Shown: positions 9,544 to 20,146 of the stretch, piece by piece
How positions within the stretch are numbered: the first letter of the stretch is position 1
Layout of the letters: each line of letters begins with the position of its first letter
The notes under the pieces: model-generated
Database searches by the model: none
The model's input: only the letters and a program-made list of their open reading frames with translations
Told to the model about the DNA's origin: nothing
Position numbers and translations under genes: made by a program
Origin: Muricauda sp. SCSIO 64092
Lineage (GTDB): Bacteria; Bacteroidota; Bacteroidia; Flavobacteriales; Flavobacteriaceae
Assembly: GCF_023016285.1 (NCBI RefSeq)
Contig: NZ_CP095413.1
Location: 1,364,001 to 1,428,000 of the forward strand
Reading direction: 5' to 3'
DNA length: 64,000 nucleotides

Positions 9544-12500
9544 TTAAGAACCAAGTTCATTTTCCATGAGCAAAGAGCGCTCTTTTTTGATAAAGGAAGA
9601 GGGCGACATACCCGTATATTTTCTAAATGCCCTACTAAAGTAATTGGGGTCGCTGAAACCCACTTTATAGGCTACCTCGGCAATGGGCAAGCCCTTTTTT
9701 ATGAACTGCTTGGCCCTTTCCATTTTAAAGGTCTTGACAAAATCGGATGCACTGCCATTGGTTATTTTTTTCATTTTTAAGTGCAGCAATGACCTGCTGA
9801 TTCCAAGTTCGCTTGCCAGCTCCTCTATGGTAAAATCCGGATTGTCGATATTGGTTTCGATAAGATTGACAAGTTGTAGTTTGAATTCCCGGTCTTTATT
9901 GTTTGTAGGAATGCCCGTAACCATTTTGTCTTGGACCAATGCTGCGAAACGTAATTCAAAGTTTTTTGTTGAACTTAATAAATTACGTACGCTAATATCC
10001 AGCTCATTCAAATTAAAGGGTTTGGGCAGAAAGGCATTTGCACCGGCATTAAGAGCATTAAGTTTTTGATCTTCAGTAGATTGTGCGGTAAGAAGAAGTA
10101 CGGGAACATGGCTATACCTAGAATCTGACTTTATTCTTTGGCAAAGTTCGTTGCCATCCAAATACGGCATTTTTAAATCGGACACTACAATATCCGGCAT
10201 CGCCTTTTCCAGTTTTTTCCAGGCTTCTTTTCCATTTCTAGCTGTAATGACCTTAAATTCATAGCTAAAATGTTTCGCTAGGAACGTGCGTAGTTCCGTA
10301 TTATCCTCGGCGATCAGGAGGGTCTGGTTTGTAAGGTTGTTGCCGATTTCCGTAGACTCGGTAATTTCATTCGTTTCCTCTACAAGATCCAAGGGCAATT
10401 GAATGGACTTGTTGCCCATAACGGCTTCTACGGTATCGTCCGACGGATTTTCCATCAGAAGTGGCAAGTTGACCGTGCATGTGGTCCCTTTTCCCAACTC
10501 ACTTTGAAACGTGAGTTCACCCTTAAGGAAATCCACCAGACTTTTTACCAAGGAAAGACCTATCCCCGACCCGTTTTTTTCCGTGTCATTCGAGGAGTTT
10601 GTGTAAAAAGGCGAAAACAGTTCTTGATGCTGTTCTTCATCAAAACCATGGCCAGTGTCTTTGATTTGCACAGTGATACTGGAACCGTCATCTTCAGTTT
10701 TCGGCGGATAAATAGTAAGGGCAACCATGATTTTACCTCGCTTATCGGTATTCTTTATTGAATTTGACAATAGATTGGTTACGATGGTCTCAAGCTTGTG
10801 ACCATCAAAATGACAATAAAAATTGTCCATGTTGCTGGAAATGCTTGAGTGCAGTCCTCTAGAGAGAAATAAGGGCTCAAAGGCAAAAACTGTATCCTTA
10901 AGATAAAGTACCACATCTCCCTTGACCAGATGAAGTTTTTCGTGTTTGGTTTCTATTTTCCTGAACATCATCAGTTGCTTTACCAAATGGTTCAGCTTTT
11001 TTGCGCTTCGTTGGATGGTTTGCAGTTCACTTGTCCGTGGTACGGCCGATACTGTTTTGCTGTTTGAATATTGTTCAATTGCAGCATTAATGAGCGTTAA
11101 AGGTGTTTTGAACTCATGCGATATAAAAGTGAAGAAGTTCAAACGGTTTTTGGTTATTTCCCTGATTTTTTCGTTTTCAACTTTTTCCAACTTAATTGCC
11201 AGGTTTTTGGCCTGGATAAACCGTATCAAGAAAAAACTTATGTATGCCAATAGCGCGAAAAGGACAAAATAGAGGGCGTATGCCCCAGTGGTCTTCCAAA
11301 AAGGAGGCAGAATGGTGATGGCCAAATTTCGGGCAGACAGTTCAGGTTCGGTGCTATTTGTCTTTAGATGAAATACATACTCCCCGTGGGGCAGGTTGGT
11401 ATAAGTTGCTGTTTTCTTGTCACCTACATCATTCCAATCATTATCAAATCCTTCAAGGAAGTAGGAATATGAGTTCTTTCCCCCACTCAAATAATCAACA
11501 CCGATAAACTCCAGGGTCAGGGCATTTTGATCATGTTCCAGAGTGATATGTTGGGTCTCATTCAGCGAAAATTCCAACGGGGAACCATTGGCAATAGGGA
11601 TTCGTTCATTGAACAGCAGTAAGTCCTTTAAAAAAAGCCTTGATGTCCTATTGATGGTATGCACTGAATCCGGATGGAAATAGGTAAGCCCATTGACAGA
11701 CCCAAAATAAACCCAACCTTGTTTGTCCATAAACGAAGACTTAAAGTTGAATTGGTCATACGATAATCCGTCAGCTGTGGTATAAACTTTGGCCCTGTTG
11801 GTTTTGGGGTCAAAAAGTGTCAATCCCTTGTTTGTTGTTAGCCAGAGCCCCCCGGAAGGATTTTCAACAATGCCATAAACATTGTTGTTTGGCAAACCCT
11901 GTTCCCTTCCAAAGCATTCAAACATATTGTTTGCAGGGTTAAAAAAGACCAGTCCCCCATTCATCGCGCCAAACCATAGATTCCTATCCGAATCTTCATA
12001 AGCAGCTACAAATTCATTGGTGCACAAATCGAAAGCATTGGGGCCTTTGTTGGAATAATTGACCAATTTTTCCGTCGCTATATCCAATCTATAAAGCCCG
12101 TTGAAGCGGGTGCAAAACCAAAGATTCGAGTTGCTATCTTCTAAAATGTCGTAAATAAATTTATTTTTTAATTCCGGGAGCACATCACGGTCAAAGGTTT
12201 CCGTGGCATCATGAAAAAGATTGATTCCGGAATCCGTGCCCACCCAGAGTCTTTTTTTGGAATCCCTGAGTATGGCATACACGTAATTGTTCGATAGGCT
12301 GGTCGATGTATTGGGATGATGGGTAAAAACTTTGCCCTTACGGGTATTTGGATTTATCCTATTAAGACCGCCAAAGAAAGTCCCCGCCCAAATAGTGCCG
12401 TCATCATCCTCAAAAAGGGCATGGACATTGTCACTACTTAAGGAATTGGGGTTTTCCGGGTTGTGCCTCAAATATTCAAAACCCTTCGTTGTTTTATTGA

Positions 12501-13644
12501 ATATTGAAATGCCGCCATCTTCGGTACCAATCCATAAATCCCCATTCTGCACTTGCAGTATCTGACTAATGGCCTTACCGCTTACCGAATTTTCAAACTC
12601 ACTGGGCATAAAACGCTTGAATGCCTTCCCTTTGGGCCTGAAATAATTTATGCCACCAAAATAGGTACCTGCCCAAACAATGTTTTCTTGACTTACAAAT
12701 AAGGAATAAACGGCTTTATCCGATAGATTATTGGGCAATTGAAAGGCCTGTCCGATATGCGCTTTTGCCTTTCCTTTTTTATCCACCACGGTAATACCTG
12801 CTTCCCCACCAAAATATAGGTTCCCTTCATGATCTTCGATTATATTTCGTATCACAATGTACTCTGGACTGCCAAAAGGACGAATAAGACCACTTTTCAA
12901 AAAACGATCCTGTCCATAATCGTATTGAAATAGACCCAGGGTACTTCCAACCCAGATGGAGCTCTGCGAGTCCTTAAATAGCTTAAAAATAGTAGGTTTT
13001 TCCGATTGATTTTTAAGGGCAGGAGTAACATCCAATTCGTATTCTTTGATACGTTCACCATTGGAATTGATCATTTGTATTATGTTCTCCGAAACAGTCC
13101 AAAACACATTGGTCCTATACTCAACAACACAACGAAAAAAACCCTCTGACCTTAGCGTACTTAACTTTCCATTTTTGTTGATTTTGTAGAGGCCCATACC
13201 TGTCGAAATAAAGATTTCCGAACCGGTCGAGAGAAAAATATCATTTATTGACAAGCCCTGTAACCCGATGACCGGTTCGAAAGCCTCCTTATTGGGGAGA
13301 TATTTTACAAGTCCTTTGTCCGTCCCTATCCAGAGCACCCCATTTGCATACAAAAGGGCGTTGATCCTATTGGAGGGGAGCATCTTGTGGTCCTCTTTGT
13401 AAAAGGTCCTTATTTCGTGGCTGTCATAACTGTTCAGCCCCTCCATGGTACCAATCCACATTAGGCCATTATCATCTTGGGTCATAGCAAATACGGTACT
13501 ATGCGACAACCCATTTTCAGTAGTGATTTTTACAATGTCATAGTGCTGTCCAAACAGTTTTACATTCAAAAATAAAAGTATTGCTATTAAAAATAGCTCA
13601 GGAATGGACGGTCTCCCAAAAGCCCTTCGCGTCTTCTTGAACAT
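9544..13644 (-). CDS. Hybrid two-component system regulator (HTCS) of the polysaccharide locus
   Basis: This one-protein sensor and transcription factor detects oligosaccharides in the periplasm and switches on the locus. The order is: signal or membrane anchor (about 15-33), two seven-bladed propellers of WIGT-type repeats (about 40-690), a Y_Y_Y domain (about 695-770), a membrane helix (about 785-805), a HisKA domain with H843 in FISHEFKTPLTL, a HATPase with a GSGIGLSL box, a receiver with D1156 in VSDLKMP, and a C-terminal AraC-type helix-turn-helix. The frame is open to 13704; the start at 13644 gives a sensible export signal. It is divergent from susC, the classical arrangement. Confidence 0.92.
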   Translation of the reverse strand: MFKKTRRAFGRPSIPELFLIAILLFLNVKLFGQHYDIVKITTENGLSHSTVFAMTQDDNGLMWIGTMEGLNSYDSHEIRTFYKEDHKMLPSNRINALLYANGVLWIGTDKGLVKYLPNKEAFEPVIGLQGLSINDIFLSTGSEIFISTGMGLYKINKNGKLSTLRSEGFFRCVVEYRTNVFWTVSENIIQMINSNGERIKEYELDVTPALKNQSEKPTIFKLFKDSQSSIWVGSTLGLFQYDYGQDRFLKSGLIRPFGSPEYIVIRNIIEDHEGNLYFGGEAGITVVDKKGKAKAHIGQAFQLPNNLSDKAVYSLFVSQENIVWAGTYFGGINYFRPKGKAFKRFMPSEFENSVSGKAISQILQVQNGDLWIGTEDGGISIFNKTTKGFEYLRHNPENPNSLSSDNVHALFEDDDGTIWAGTFFGGLNRINPNTRKGKVFTHHPNTSTSLSNNYVYAILRDSKKRLWVGTDSGINLFHDATETFDRDVLPELKNKFIYDILEDSNSNLWFCTRFNGLYRLDIATEKLVNYSNKGPNAFDLCTNEFVAAYEDSDRNLWFGAMNGGLVFFNPANNMFECFGREQGLPNNNVYGIVENPSGGLWLTTNKGLTLFDPKTNRAKVYTTADGLSYDQFNFKSSFMDKQGWVYFGSVNGLTYFHPDSVHTINRTSRLFLKDLLLFNERIPIANGSPLEFSLNETQHITLEHDQNALTLEFIGVDYLSGGKNSYSYFLEGFDNDWNDVGDKKTATYTNLPHGEYVFHLKTNSTEPELSARNLAITILPPFWKTTGAYALYFVLFALLAYISFFLIRFIQAKNLAIKLEKVENEKIREITKNRLNFFTFISHEFKTPLTLINAAIEQYSNSKTVSAVPRTSELQTIQRSAKKLNHLVKQLMMFRKIETKHEKLHLVKGDVVLYLKDTVFAFEPLFLSRGLHSSISSNMDNFYCHFDGHKLETIVTNLLSNSIKNTDKRGKIMVALTIYPPKTEDDGSSITVQIKDTGHGFDEEQHQELFSPFYTNSSNDTEKNGSGIGLSLVKSLVDFLKGELTFQSELGKGTTCTVNLPLLMENPSDDTVEAVMGNKSIQLPLDLVEETNEITESTEIGNNLTNQTLLIAEDNTELRTFLAKHFSYEFKVITARNGKEAWKKLEKAMPDIVVSDLKMPYLDGNELCQRIKSDSRYSHVPVLLLTAQSTEDQKLNALNAGANAFLPKPFNLNELDISVRNLLSSTKNFELRFAALVQDKMVTGIPTNNKDREFKLQLVNLIETNIDNPDFTIEELASELGISRSLLHLKMKKITNGSASDFVKTFKMERAKQFIKKGLPIAEVAYKVGFSDPNYFSRAFRKYTGMSPSSFIKKERSLLMENELGS

Positions 13645-13722
13645 GGATACGCACATTTTTAAGTTATAAATGGTCCCGCAAATCATAAAGGGCATTCTCA
13701 ACAAAAATGCTACTTATAAGCA

Positions 13723-13749
13723 CAAATATACAGAAAATCAATTTTGCAA
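13723..13749 (-). promoter_or_regulatory. Bacteroidota-type promoter of the hybrid regulator
   Basis: On the minus strand TTG (13747-13749) and TATATTTG (13723-13730) are 16 nt apart, matching the TTG...TAnnTTTG sigma-ABfr consensus. Transcription would start near 13715, so a start codon at 13644 would leave a leader of about 70 nt. Confidence 0.45.
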
Positions 13750-13957
13750 AATATTAACATTGTATAATGAATTTTTAAAAAATAGCTTTTGAAAATGAAA
13801 AAAATGCAATGAAAGCACTTCTAAAATGGTTGGATGATGGTTTTAATGTATATGATGAGGGCCTGACCGCCGCCATTTTGGGGTACACGAAAAAATATAA
13901 GAATCTGGACTTTTAAACAGAACAGAAACTTGATTAACTGATAATAAACCAACACTT

Positions 13958-16900
13958 ATGGAAAAAAAATGTAAATACCTTTTTAGGATAACGCTTGCCG
14001 TAATCGTTCCAATGCTTTGCAACTTCAATGCTTTTGCACAAACGGTATCAGGTACGGTAACGGATACCGATGGCACCCCCCTTCCAGGGGCCACCGTGGT
14101 TGTTAAGGGAACCGCCAATGGAACACAAACCGATTTTGATGGGAATTATGCAATTGCGGATATCCCTTTGAACAGTGTATTGGTCTTTAGTTATGTAGGA
14201 TTTTTGCCCATGGAAGAAACCGTAGGCCGAAGAACAACGATAAATGTTTCCTTGGCGGAAGATGCCCAATTACTGGACGAAGTGGTGGTCATAGGTTATG
14301 GTTCGGTCAAAAAAAGTGACCTTACCGGAGCAGTTTCTTCTGTTAGTGCTGACGATTTAACACCAGGGGCCAACGTATCACTGGAGCAGACGCTTCAAGG
14401 ACGTGCCGCCGGTGTTCAGATATCACAAAAAAGTGGTCAGCCTGGTAGCGCAATGTCAGTGAACATTAGGGGAGCAAGCTCCATTGACGCTGGTAATGAA
14501 CCATTATATGTTATTGATGGCGTACCGTCAAATAATAGTGCGCCGGTTGCAGGTACTGGTGCGGGATTTGTGGGCAGTCAGAATCCACGGAACCCTTTGA
14601 ATACATTGAATCCCGCTGATATAGAATCAGTTCAAATCTTAAAGGACGCCTCAGCTACGGCAATTTACGGAGCAAGGGGATCCAATGGGGTGGTCTTGAT
14701 TACCACAAAGAATGGTCGTGCGGGCAAGATGAAGGTCAACTATGACTCTTATGTTGCATGGCAGACCGTGGCCAATCGATTTGAGGTGCTATCACCAACG
14801 GATTATCGAGATGTTTTAAACGCTATAATCGATGAAGGTGGCGGTAGTGAGGCACAACGTGTTACCGCAATCCAGGACAATGGAACCGATTGGCAAGATG
14901 AATTGTTAAGAAATGCAATTATTCATAATCATAATATCGCTGTTTCGGGAGGTTCTGAAAAAGCGACCTATTATGCCTCGCTAAATTATTTTGACCAAGA
15001 TGGTATCGTTAAAAATTCTGGTATTGAGCGCTATAACATTAGGGTAAATATAGATGTCAGGGAAGACAAAAAATATGCGTTCGGTCTTAACTTAAATTCC
15101 TCATATGTTTTTGATGATTTCGCCTCGAATGGTGTTGGGTTAAATGAAAATGCAGGTGCCGTTTATGCGGCGATCAACTATGATCCCACCATTACTGTTT
15201 TTGATGCTGATGGCAACTTGCAACAATCTGAATTTGTGGGTCCCCAAATCGATAATCCCGTAGCACTGTTGAATGGGGAAGATGCTACCGCCAAATCCTT
15301 TAGGACGTATGGAAACATCTATGGGGAATACTTTTTGGCTCCCACATTATCCGTGAAAGCGCGTTTGGGGGCCGATGTCAACAATACCCGTAGGGATGTT
15401 TTTATTGATGAAACGACCATCGAAGGTGCGGGTCAGGGAGGTATTGCCTCAATATTGACAGGTAGGACCGACTACTATCTGGTAGAAGGTACACTCAACT
15501 ATAACGAAAACTTTGGCGATGACAACATCAACGCAGTTTTTGGAGCGACCTATGAATATTTCGGTAGCACTACGTTCAATGGAAATGCCCGAGGGTTTGC
15601 TTTACCCGATTTAAGAACTGATGCTATTGGCAGCGGTGACCCCCTTTTAAATGGATTGGGTAGTGGAAGACAGGAAGCAACTTTCAACTCTTATCTGGGA
15701 AGGGTCAATTACTCCCTGAATAATAAATACCTGTTTACCGCTTCCATAAGGGCAGATGGTTCCTCAAGATTTGGGCCTGAGAATAGATGGGGGTATTTTC
15801 CTTCGGGCGCTATTGCATGGAAAGTACATGAGGAAAGCTTTTTGCAAAATGGCCAAACCATTTCTGAATTGAAATTGAGAGCGAGCTACGGAAGTATTGG
15901 TAACGCGAGCATTGCAAATTATTTATTTTTGGGAAGTTTCGATACTGCCAACACAGTGGTTTTGGATTCTGAGCGATTTACTACGATTTTACCCACAAGA
16001 ATCCCTAACCCTGACCTAAAATGGGAGGCAGCCAATCAATTGGATATAGGTATTGATTTTGGCCTATGGAACGGTAGGGTTTCCAGTACCATTGACTACT
16101 ACAACAGACAGACGGAAGATTTGCTGTTAAGCGTTCCGCAACCTTCCAATACGGGTTTTACAAGTAGGGTGGAAAATGTTGGAAGTATGGAAAACTATGG
16201 GTTTGAATTTACCGTAAACGCTTCAATCCTTTCAACTCCGGATTTTAGTTGGGACACCAATTTTAATCTTACAACCATTACCAATAATGTTCTGGATATT
16301 GGCGAAGCCGAGGAAATTATAAGAGGAGGCCTTGGATTTGTCAATAATGCTACGATTACAAGACCAGGTGATCCTTTGAATTCATATTATGGATTTAATG
16401 TAGAAGGCGTATGGCAATTGGGCGAAGAAGATGAGGCAGCCGTTTTTGGTAGGGTGCCTGGTGATTTGAAATATACGGACCAGAATGGTGATGGCGAAAT
16501 CAATGGAGATGATAGAGTGGTAATCGGAAAACCTTTCCCCGACTATACTTGGGGATGGACCAATACCATTCGCTACAAGGGACTGACATTGAGTGCTTTT
16601 TTGGAAGGTGTTGAGGGAATCAATACGCTGAACAACAATTTAGTGGACACCTATTTTCCGATTAACTTCAGAAGAAATAAGTTGGCAGAACCCTATTTGA
16701 ATAGGTGGACACCCAACAATACTACCAACGAGTTCCCGTCTTTTGTATCCCCACAAGGAGGTACTGAAGTTAACTCGCGTACAGTTGAAGATGCCTCATA
16801 TATTCGTTTGCAGTCCTTACAATTATCCTATGAGGTTCCTATCCAAAACCTGAACATTTTTAACAGGTTGACAGTTTATGTAACCGGTCAAAACCTATTT

Positions 16901-17026
16901 ACCATAACCGATTATTCGGGTGTAGATCCTGTGGCAAATGCAAGTGGCAGTAATAATTTAAGGATTGACTACAACGCTTATCCTTTTGCCAGAACTTATT
17001 TACTGGGTTTCAATGTAGAGTTTTAA
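13958..17026 (+). CDS. SusC-type TonB-dependent outer-membrane transporter
   Basis: The protein imports oligosaccharides through the outer membrane using TonB energy. A signal peptide (to about residue 27, FAQT) is followed by a carboxypeptidase-regulatory-like domain (about 29-105), a plug domain (about 115-245, with YGSVKKSDLTGAVSS and KDASATAIYGARGSNGV) and a beta-barrel ending in an aromatic residue (NVEF). About 1020 residues is the normal SusC length. susD follows after 12 nt or more. It is transcribed away from the hybrid regulator, which probably controls it. Confidence 0.95.
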   Translation: MEKKCKYLFRITLAVIVPMLCNFNAFAQTVSGTVTDTDGTPLPGATVVVKGTANGTQTDFDGNYAIADIPLNSVLVFSYVGFLPMEETVGRRTTINVSLAEDAQLLDEVVVIGYGSVKKSDLTGAVSSVSADDLTPGANVSLEQTLQGRAAGVQISQKSGQPGSAMSVNIRGASSIDAGNEPLYVIDGVPSNNSAPVAGTGAGFVGSQNPRNPLNTLNPADIESVQILKDASATAIYGARGSNGVVLITTKNGRAGKMKVNYDSYVAWQTVANRFEVLSPTDYRDVLNAIIDEGGGSEAQRVTAIQDNGTDWQDELLRNAIIHNHNIAVSGGSEKATYYASLNYFDQDGIVKNSGIERYNIRVNIDVREDKKYAFGLNLNSSYVFDDFASNGVGLNENAGAVYAAINYDPTITVFDADGNLQQSEFVGPQIDNPVALLNGEDATAKSFRTYGNIYGEYFLAPTLSVKARLGADVNNTRRDVFIDETTIEGAGQGGIASILTGRTDYYLVEGTLNYNENFGDDNINAVFGATYEYFGSTTFNGNARGFALPDLRTDAIGSGDPLLNGLGSGRQEATFNSYLGRVNYSLNNKYLFTASIRADGSSRFGPENRWGYFPSGAIAWKVHEESFLQNGQTISELKLRASYGSIGNASIANYLFLGSFDTANTVVLDSERFTTILPTRIPNPDLKWEAANQLDIGIDFGLWNGRVSSTIDYYNRQTEDLLLSVPQPSNTGFTSRVENVGSMENYGFEFTVNASILSTPDFSWDTNFNLTTITNNVLDIGEAEEIIRGGLGFVNNATITRPGDPLNSYYGFNVEGVWQLGEEDEAAVFGRVPGDLKYTDQNGDGEINGDDRVVIGKPFPDYTWGWTNTIRYKGLTLSAFLEGVEGINTLNNNLVDTYFPINFRRNKLAEPYLNRWTPNNTTNEFPSFVSPQGGTEVNSRTVEDASYIRLQSLQLSYEVPIQNLNIFNRLTVYVTGQNLFTITDYSGVDPVANASGSNNLRIDYNAYPFARTYLLGFNVEF

Positions 17027-17071
17027 ACCTGACCCATTATGAAAAACCATGCAATAATTAAAAATAGAAAG

Positions 17072-18547
17072 ATGAAAAAGAGAGCTGTAAAATATTGGAT
17101 TTTGATGACAGTGGTCCTTACCCTGGCCGCTGGTTGTTCAAATGAACTGGATTTACTTCCGCCTGGCGAGTTTTCCGAAGGCAATGTGCTCCAATCAGAA
17201 GCTGGGATAGAGGCAGTTTTATACTCGGCCTACAGATTTGAGAATATAACCTTCGCCAAGAATACCATAAACATGAACGAAGTCTGTACTGATATGGGCT
17301 TTAATACAGGCGGAGGTGAGAATAGGACGTTAGGCCTATTTGTAAACTTTACATGGGACCCAACTACGCCTTGGATATACAACGATTTCTGGTTGCCAAG
17401 ATATCGAACCATACGGGATGCCAATGTAATTCTAGACAATATTGGAAACTCTGATATAAACGACCAAACAAAGGCTTTGTTCAGGGCTGAGGCCAGGTAC
17501 TTAAGGGCTGCTGCTTATGCTGGACTGTATACGACTTTTGGTCCTGTTCCACTTAGAACCACTGGTGATTTAAATGCAGAACCAGGTCAATTGTCACGTG
17601 CAACGTCCGAGGAAATCCTTTCCTTTGTTGAGGCCGAGTTGAATGCTTCTGTGGCCGATCTTCCGAATCCTGGAAGTGAGTCCCAATACGGTAGGGCGAC
17701 CAAAGGTCACGCGCTGGGAGTATTGACCAAGTTTCTTTTGAATACAAAACAATGGAATAAAGTGCTTACCTCATCCCAACAATTGATGGATTTGGAATAC
17801 TATGGGTTATTTCCCGTTTTTAGGGAATTGTTTTTTATAGAAAACGAACGTAATCGCGAAATTATAGTGTCTGCACCACGGGTTAATGTGCAGGGCAACC
17901 ATACCAACTATCAGAATGGGGCCTTTCCTCCGGGATTTCGTAGGGCACCCAATATTCCCGAGTTTGAGTGGAGACCGGGCATGGCCAATTGGGCTACCCA
18001 ATACAGGCTTAGGGATGCTTTTGTAGACAGCTATGACCCCGGTGATGCAAGACTTTTGACCATTGTCCGGGAATATGTCAATGCTGGAGGACAAACGGTA
18101 AATCTTCGGGATAATGCAGATAATATGCGTTCCCTAAAATATTTTGATGATGCGCAAACAGGGAATTTCAGTGGGTTGGATCTAATGCCATTACGTTATG
18201 CCGACATTTTGCTCTCGAGGGCTGAGGCACTAAATGAGATAAATGGTCCAACACAAGAAAGTGTGGATTTGGTAAATAGGGTAAGAATTAGGGCAGGTGT
18301 GGCTGCTTACACCATAGATGAAGTCGGTTCAACCAATAACTTCCGAGATTTGATATTGGCAGAAAGAGGGTGGGAATTTGTTGCTGAGGGCAAGCGAAGG
18401 GAGGACTTAATTCGTCATGGCAAATTGATTTCCAACGCACAGGATAGGGGAATATCGGCTGCAGCGGAGAAACACAATCTTTTACCGATTCCACAAAATG
18501 AAATAAATGCCAATCCCAATGTTGCCCAAAACAAGGGCTACGAATAG
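17072..18547 (+). CDS. SusD-like surface glycan-binding lipoprotein
   Basis: SusD proteins sit on SusC as a lid and deliver glycan to it. The sequence has lipobox LAAGC (Cys22), a RagB/SusD helical core with ARYLRAAAYAGL (TPR region), and the C-terminal SusD segment with LILAERGWEFVAEGKRREDLIRHG and a terminal NPNVAQNKGY. An in-frame ATG at 17039 would add 11 basic residues before the signal peptide, so 17072 is preferred. It is paired with susC, as usual. Confidence 0.94.
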   Translation: MKKRAVKYWILMTVVLTLAAGCSNELDLLPPGEFSEGNVLQSEAGIEAVLYSAYRFENITFAKNTINMNEVCTDMGFNTGGGENRTLGLFVNFTWDPTTPWIYNDFWLPRYRTIRDANVILDNIGNSDINDQTKALFRAEARYLRAAAYAGLYTTFGPVPLRTTGDLNAEPGQLSRATSEEILSFVEAELNASVADLPNPGSESQYGRATKGHALGVLTKFLLNTKQWNKVLTSSQQLMDLEYYGLFPVFRELFFIENERNREIIVSAPRVNVQGNHTNYQNGAFPPGFRRAPNIPEFEWRPGMANWATQYRLRDAFVDSYDPGDARLLTIVREYVNAGGQTVNLRDNADNMRSLKYFDDAQTGNFSGLDLMPLRYADILLSRAEALNEINGPTQESVDLVNRVRIRAGVAAYTIDEVGSTNNFRDLILAERGWEFVAEGKRREDLIRHGKLISNAQDRGISAAAEKHNLLPIPQNEINANPNVAQNKGYE

Positions 18548-18560
18548 TATTTTTTTAATT

Positions 18561-18721
18561 GGGCGTGTTAACACTAAACGGAAACTATGTATTTTTTAGC
18601 ATTTTTTTTGGCTTTTGAGGCGTTTTTCGCAAAACATAGCCAAGCTACGTTTAAGAAAACCAACGAAGAAAGACGGAAAAAGGGCAAAAAAGGCTGTTTT
18701 TGGATTAGTGTTAACACGCCC
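18561..18721. repeat. MITE-like palindromic element, family B
   Basis: A perfect 17-bp inverted repeat (GGGCGTGTTAACACTAA at 18561-18577, its complement at 18705-18721) encloses about 127 bp of biased sequence with poly-T and poly-A runs. No transposase is encoded. It lies between susD and the next glycosidase gene, where it may also act as a transcription terminator or mRNA 3' end. Confidence 0.65.
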
Positions 18722-18793
18722 CAGTTGAGTTAGTGTTTAGTTAAGTAAAGTGGGGCTAACGAGTTATGTCCCACTTTTTATCAAATCTTTTCC

Positions 18794-19975
18794 ATGGCCA
18801 ATAAAGCACTTTTTACAGTATTATTAACGCTTTTGATGAACCCCGTTATTGGGCAAGAGCTGGGTTCAAATTTCAATCACAACCCAGAAATAATTGATTT
18901 TGAATACCTAAAAAAAGTAAAAGTTGAATGGATCCGCACCACTCCTCGTTTATTGGATTATGTGGAAGGTAAACTTCAAATCGAAAATGATCCGGGAATT
19001 CAAAAGGTAATTAAAGCCGGAGAAAAAGGGTACAAAATTGCCTTTGGTTTTCGTTGGGATTTTAAAATGCGCGACAAAAGACTTCCATTACCTGATTCGG
19101 TTGAAGAACAACACTATTTCGAAACGGCTTACAGGATTTTGGAATTGGTTGGCCCGTATGTAACGATTTTTAAACTGGGCAATGAGCCAAACTTGGAAAC
19201 TATGCAAGAAGACCTGGAAGAAGACAAAAACGGTATGGTTGCTTTGGTAAGATTTACTGAACGGCAATTGACCGAAGTTGTACTGCCCTATTTCAAGAAA
19301 AGGGATAGTGCCAATATGCCGGATATCTATGTGGGCTCTTTTCCAAGGCTCTTTATGAAAAAGGAACAACAAAAACCTGGTGTACGAAAAATGATTGAAT
19401 TTGCCCATGGGGATGACAGAATTATGGGATTGGCGGTACACCTGCATATTTCAGATACCATCCAAATTGACCAATCTTTTGAATACGTCAGAAGTATTAT
19501 GCCAACAAAACCAATGATAGTACCAGAATTCTCTTTGTATCGCTTGTATAGAAAAAAATTAGCGGAACCATTGACCATTAATGATACAGGTAAAGCTTTC
19601 GTTGAGAAATATAATTTGAACCCCGACTGGAAGCTTTACCATTGGTTTACCAAGGCCAATTCGCAAGGGGTTAGCCAACAGGAATGGGCCGATATGTTTG
19701 CCACCCGCGATTGGTTTCCAAAACACAACCTAAAAATCTATTACGATAGGTTTGTGAAGTATGGGGTTGTTTTGGCAACGTATCCCCTTTTGCAACAAAG
19801 TTGCCCCGAAAAGATGACTCCCAAGTCCCCCGCGTGGTTTATCAATCCCATATTTTGCCAAAAATCACTTATGAAAAATGAAAAAGGTGAATTCTCGGCC
19901 AACCCTTTACATTTTGATGATTTTGTTGAACTGGTCGAAAAAGGAAAAGTCAAACAATCGACTATCAAAAAGTAG
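18794..19975 (+). CDS. Exported clan GH-A glycosidase of unassigned family
   Basis: A signal peptide ending at VIGQ precedes a single (beta/alpha)8-type domain. The segment KLGNEPN carries the acid/base Glu candidate (NEP motif of clan GH-A), and MIVPEFSLYR near residue 240 offers the nucleophile. At 393 residues it has no accessory module. It resembles the N-terminal enzyme of this locus only in the catalytic motifs. I cannot name the family; a role in galactan breakdown is inferred from its place between susCD and galK/galT. Confidence 0.65.
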   Translation: MANKALFTVLLTLLMNPVIGQELGSNFNHNPEIIDFEYLKKVKVEWIRTTPRLLDYVEGKLQIENDPGIQKVIKAGEKGYKIAFGFRWDFKMRDKRLPLPDSVEEQHYFETAYRILELVGPYVTIFKLGNEPNLETMQEDLEEDKNGMVALVRFTERQLTEVVLPYFKKRDSANMPDIYVGSFPRLFMKKEQQKPGVRKMIEFAHGDDRIMGLAVHLHISDTIQIDQSFEYVRSIMPTKPMIVPEFSLYRLYRKKLAEPLTINDTGKAFVEKYNLNPDWKLYHWFTKANSQGVSQQEWADMFATRDWFPKHNLKIYYDRFVKYGVVLATYPLLQQSCPEKMTPKSPAWFINPIFCQKSLMKNEKGEFSANPLHFDDFVELVEKGKVKQSTIKK

Positions 19976-19978
19976 CTT

Positions 19979-20146
19979 ATGACCAGTGCCCCTTTCTTTT
20001 TGAAAAAACGGATTTGGGACAGATATTGGATATTGGGCCTACTTTTCCTTTTACCATCACTGTCAAGCGCCTTTCAAAGTAAAAGCCCAAACTTGATTCT
20101 TGGGGAATTTATAAATCCACTAACAACAATTAATAAAGAAATATGA
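19979..20146 (+). CDS. Small ORF with signal-like hydrophobic segment, overlapping the next start
   Basis: A 55-codon frame begins 1 nt after the preceding stop and ends in an ATGA overlap with the GH43-like gene. The product has a basic N-terminus and a hydrophobic stretch (WILGLLFLLPSLSSA) like a signal peptide, followed by only about 22 residues. It may be a leader that couples translation to the next gene, or the surviving N-terminus of a decayed exported protein. No family is recognised. Confidence 0.3.
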   Translation: MTSAPFFLKKRIWDRYWILGLLFLLPSLSSAFQSKSPNLILGEFINPLTTINKEI

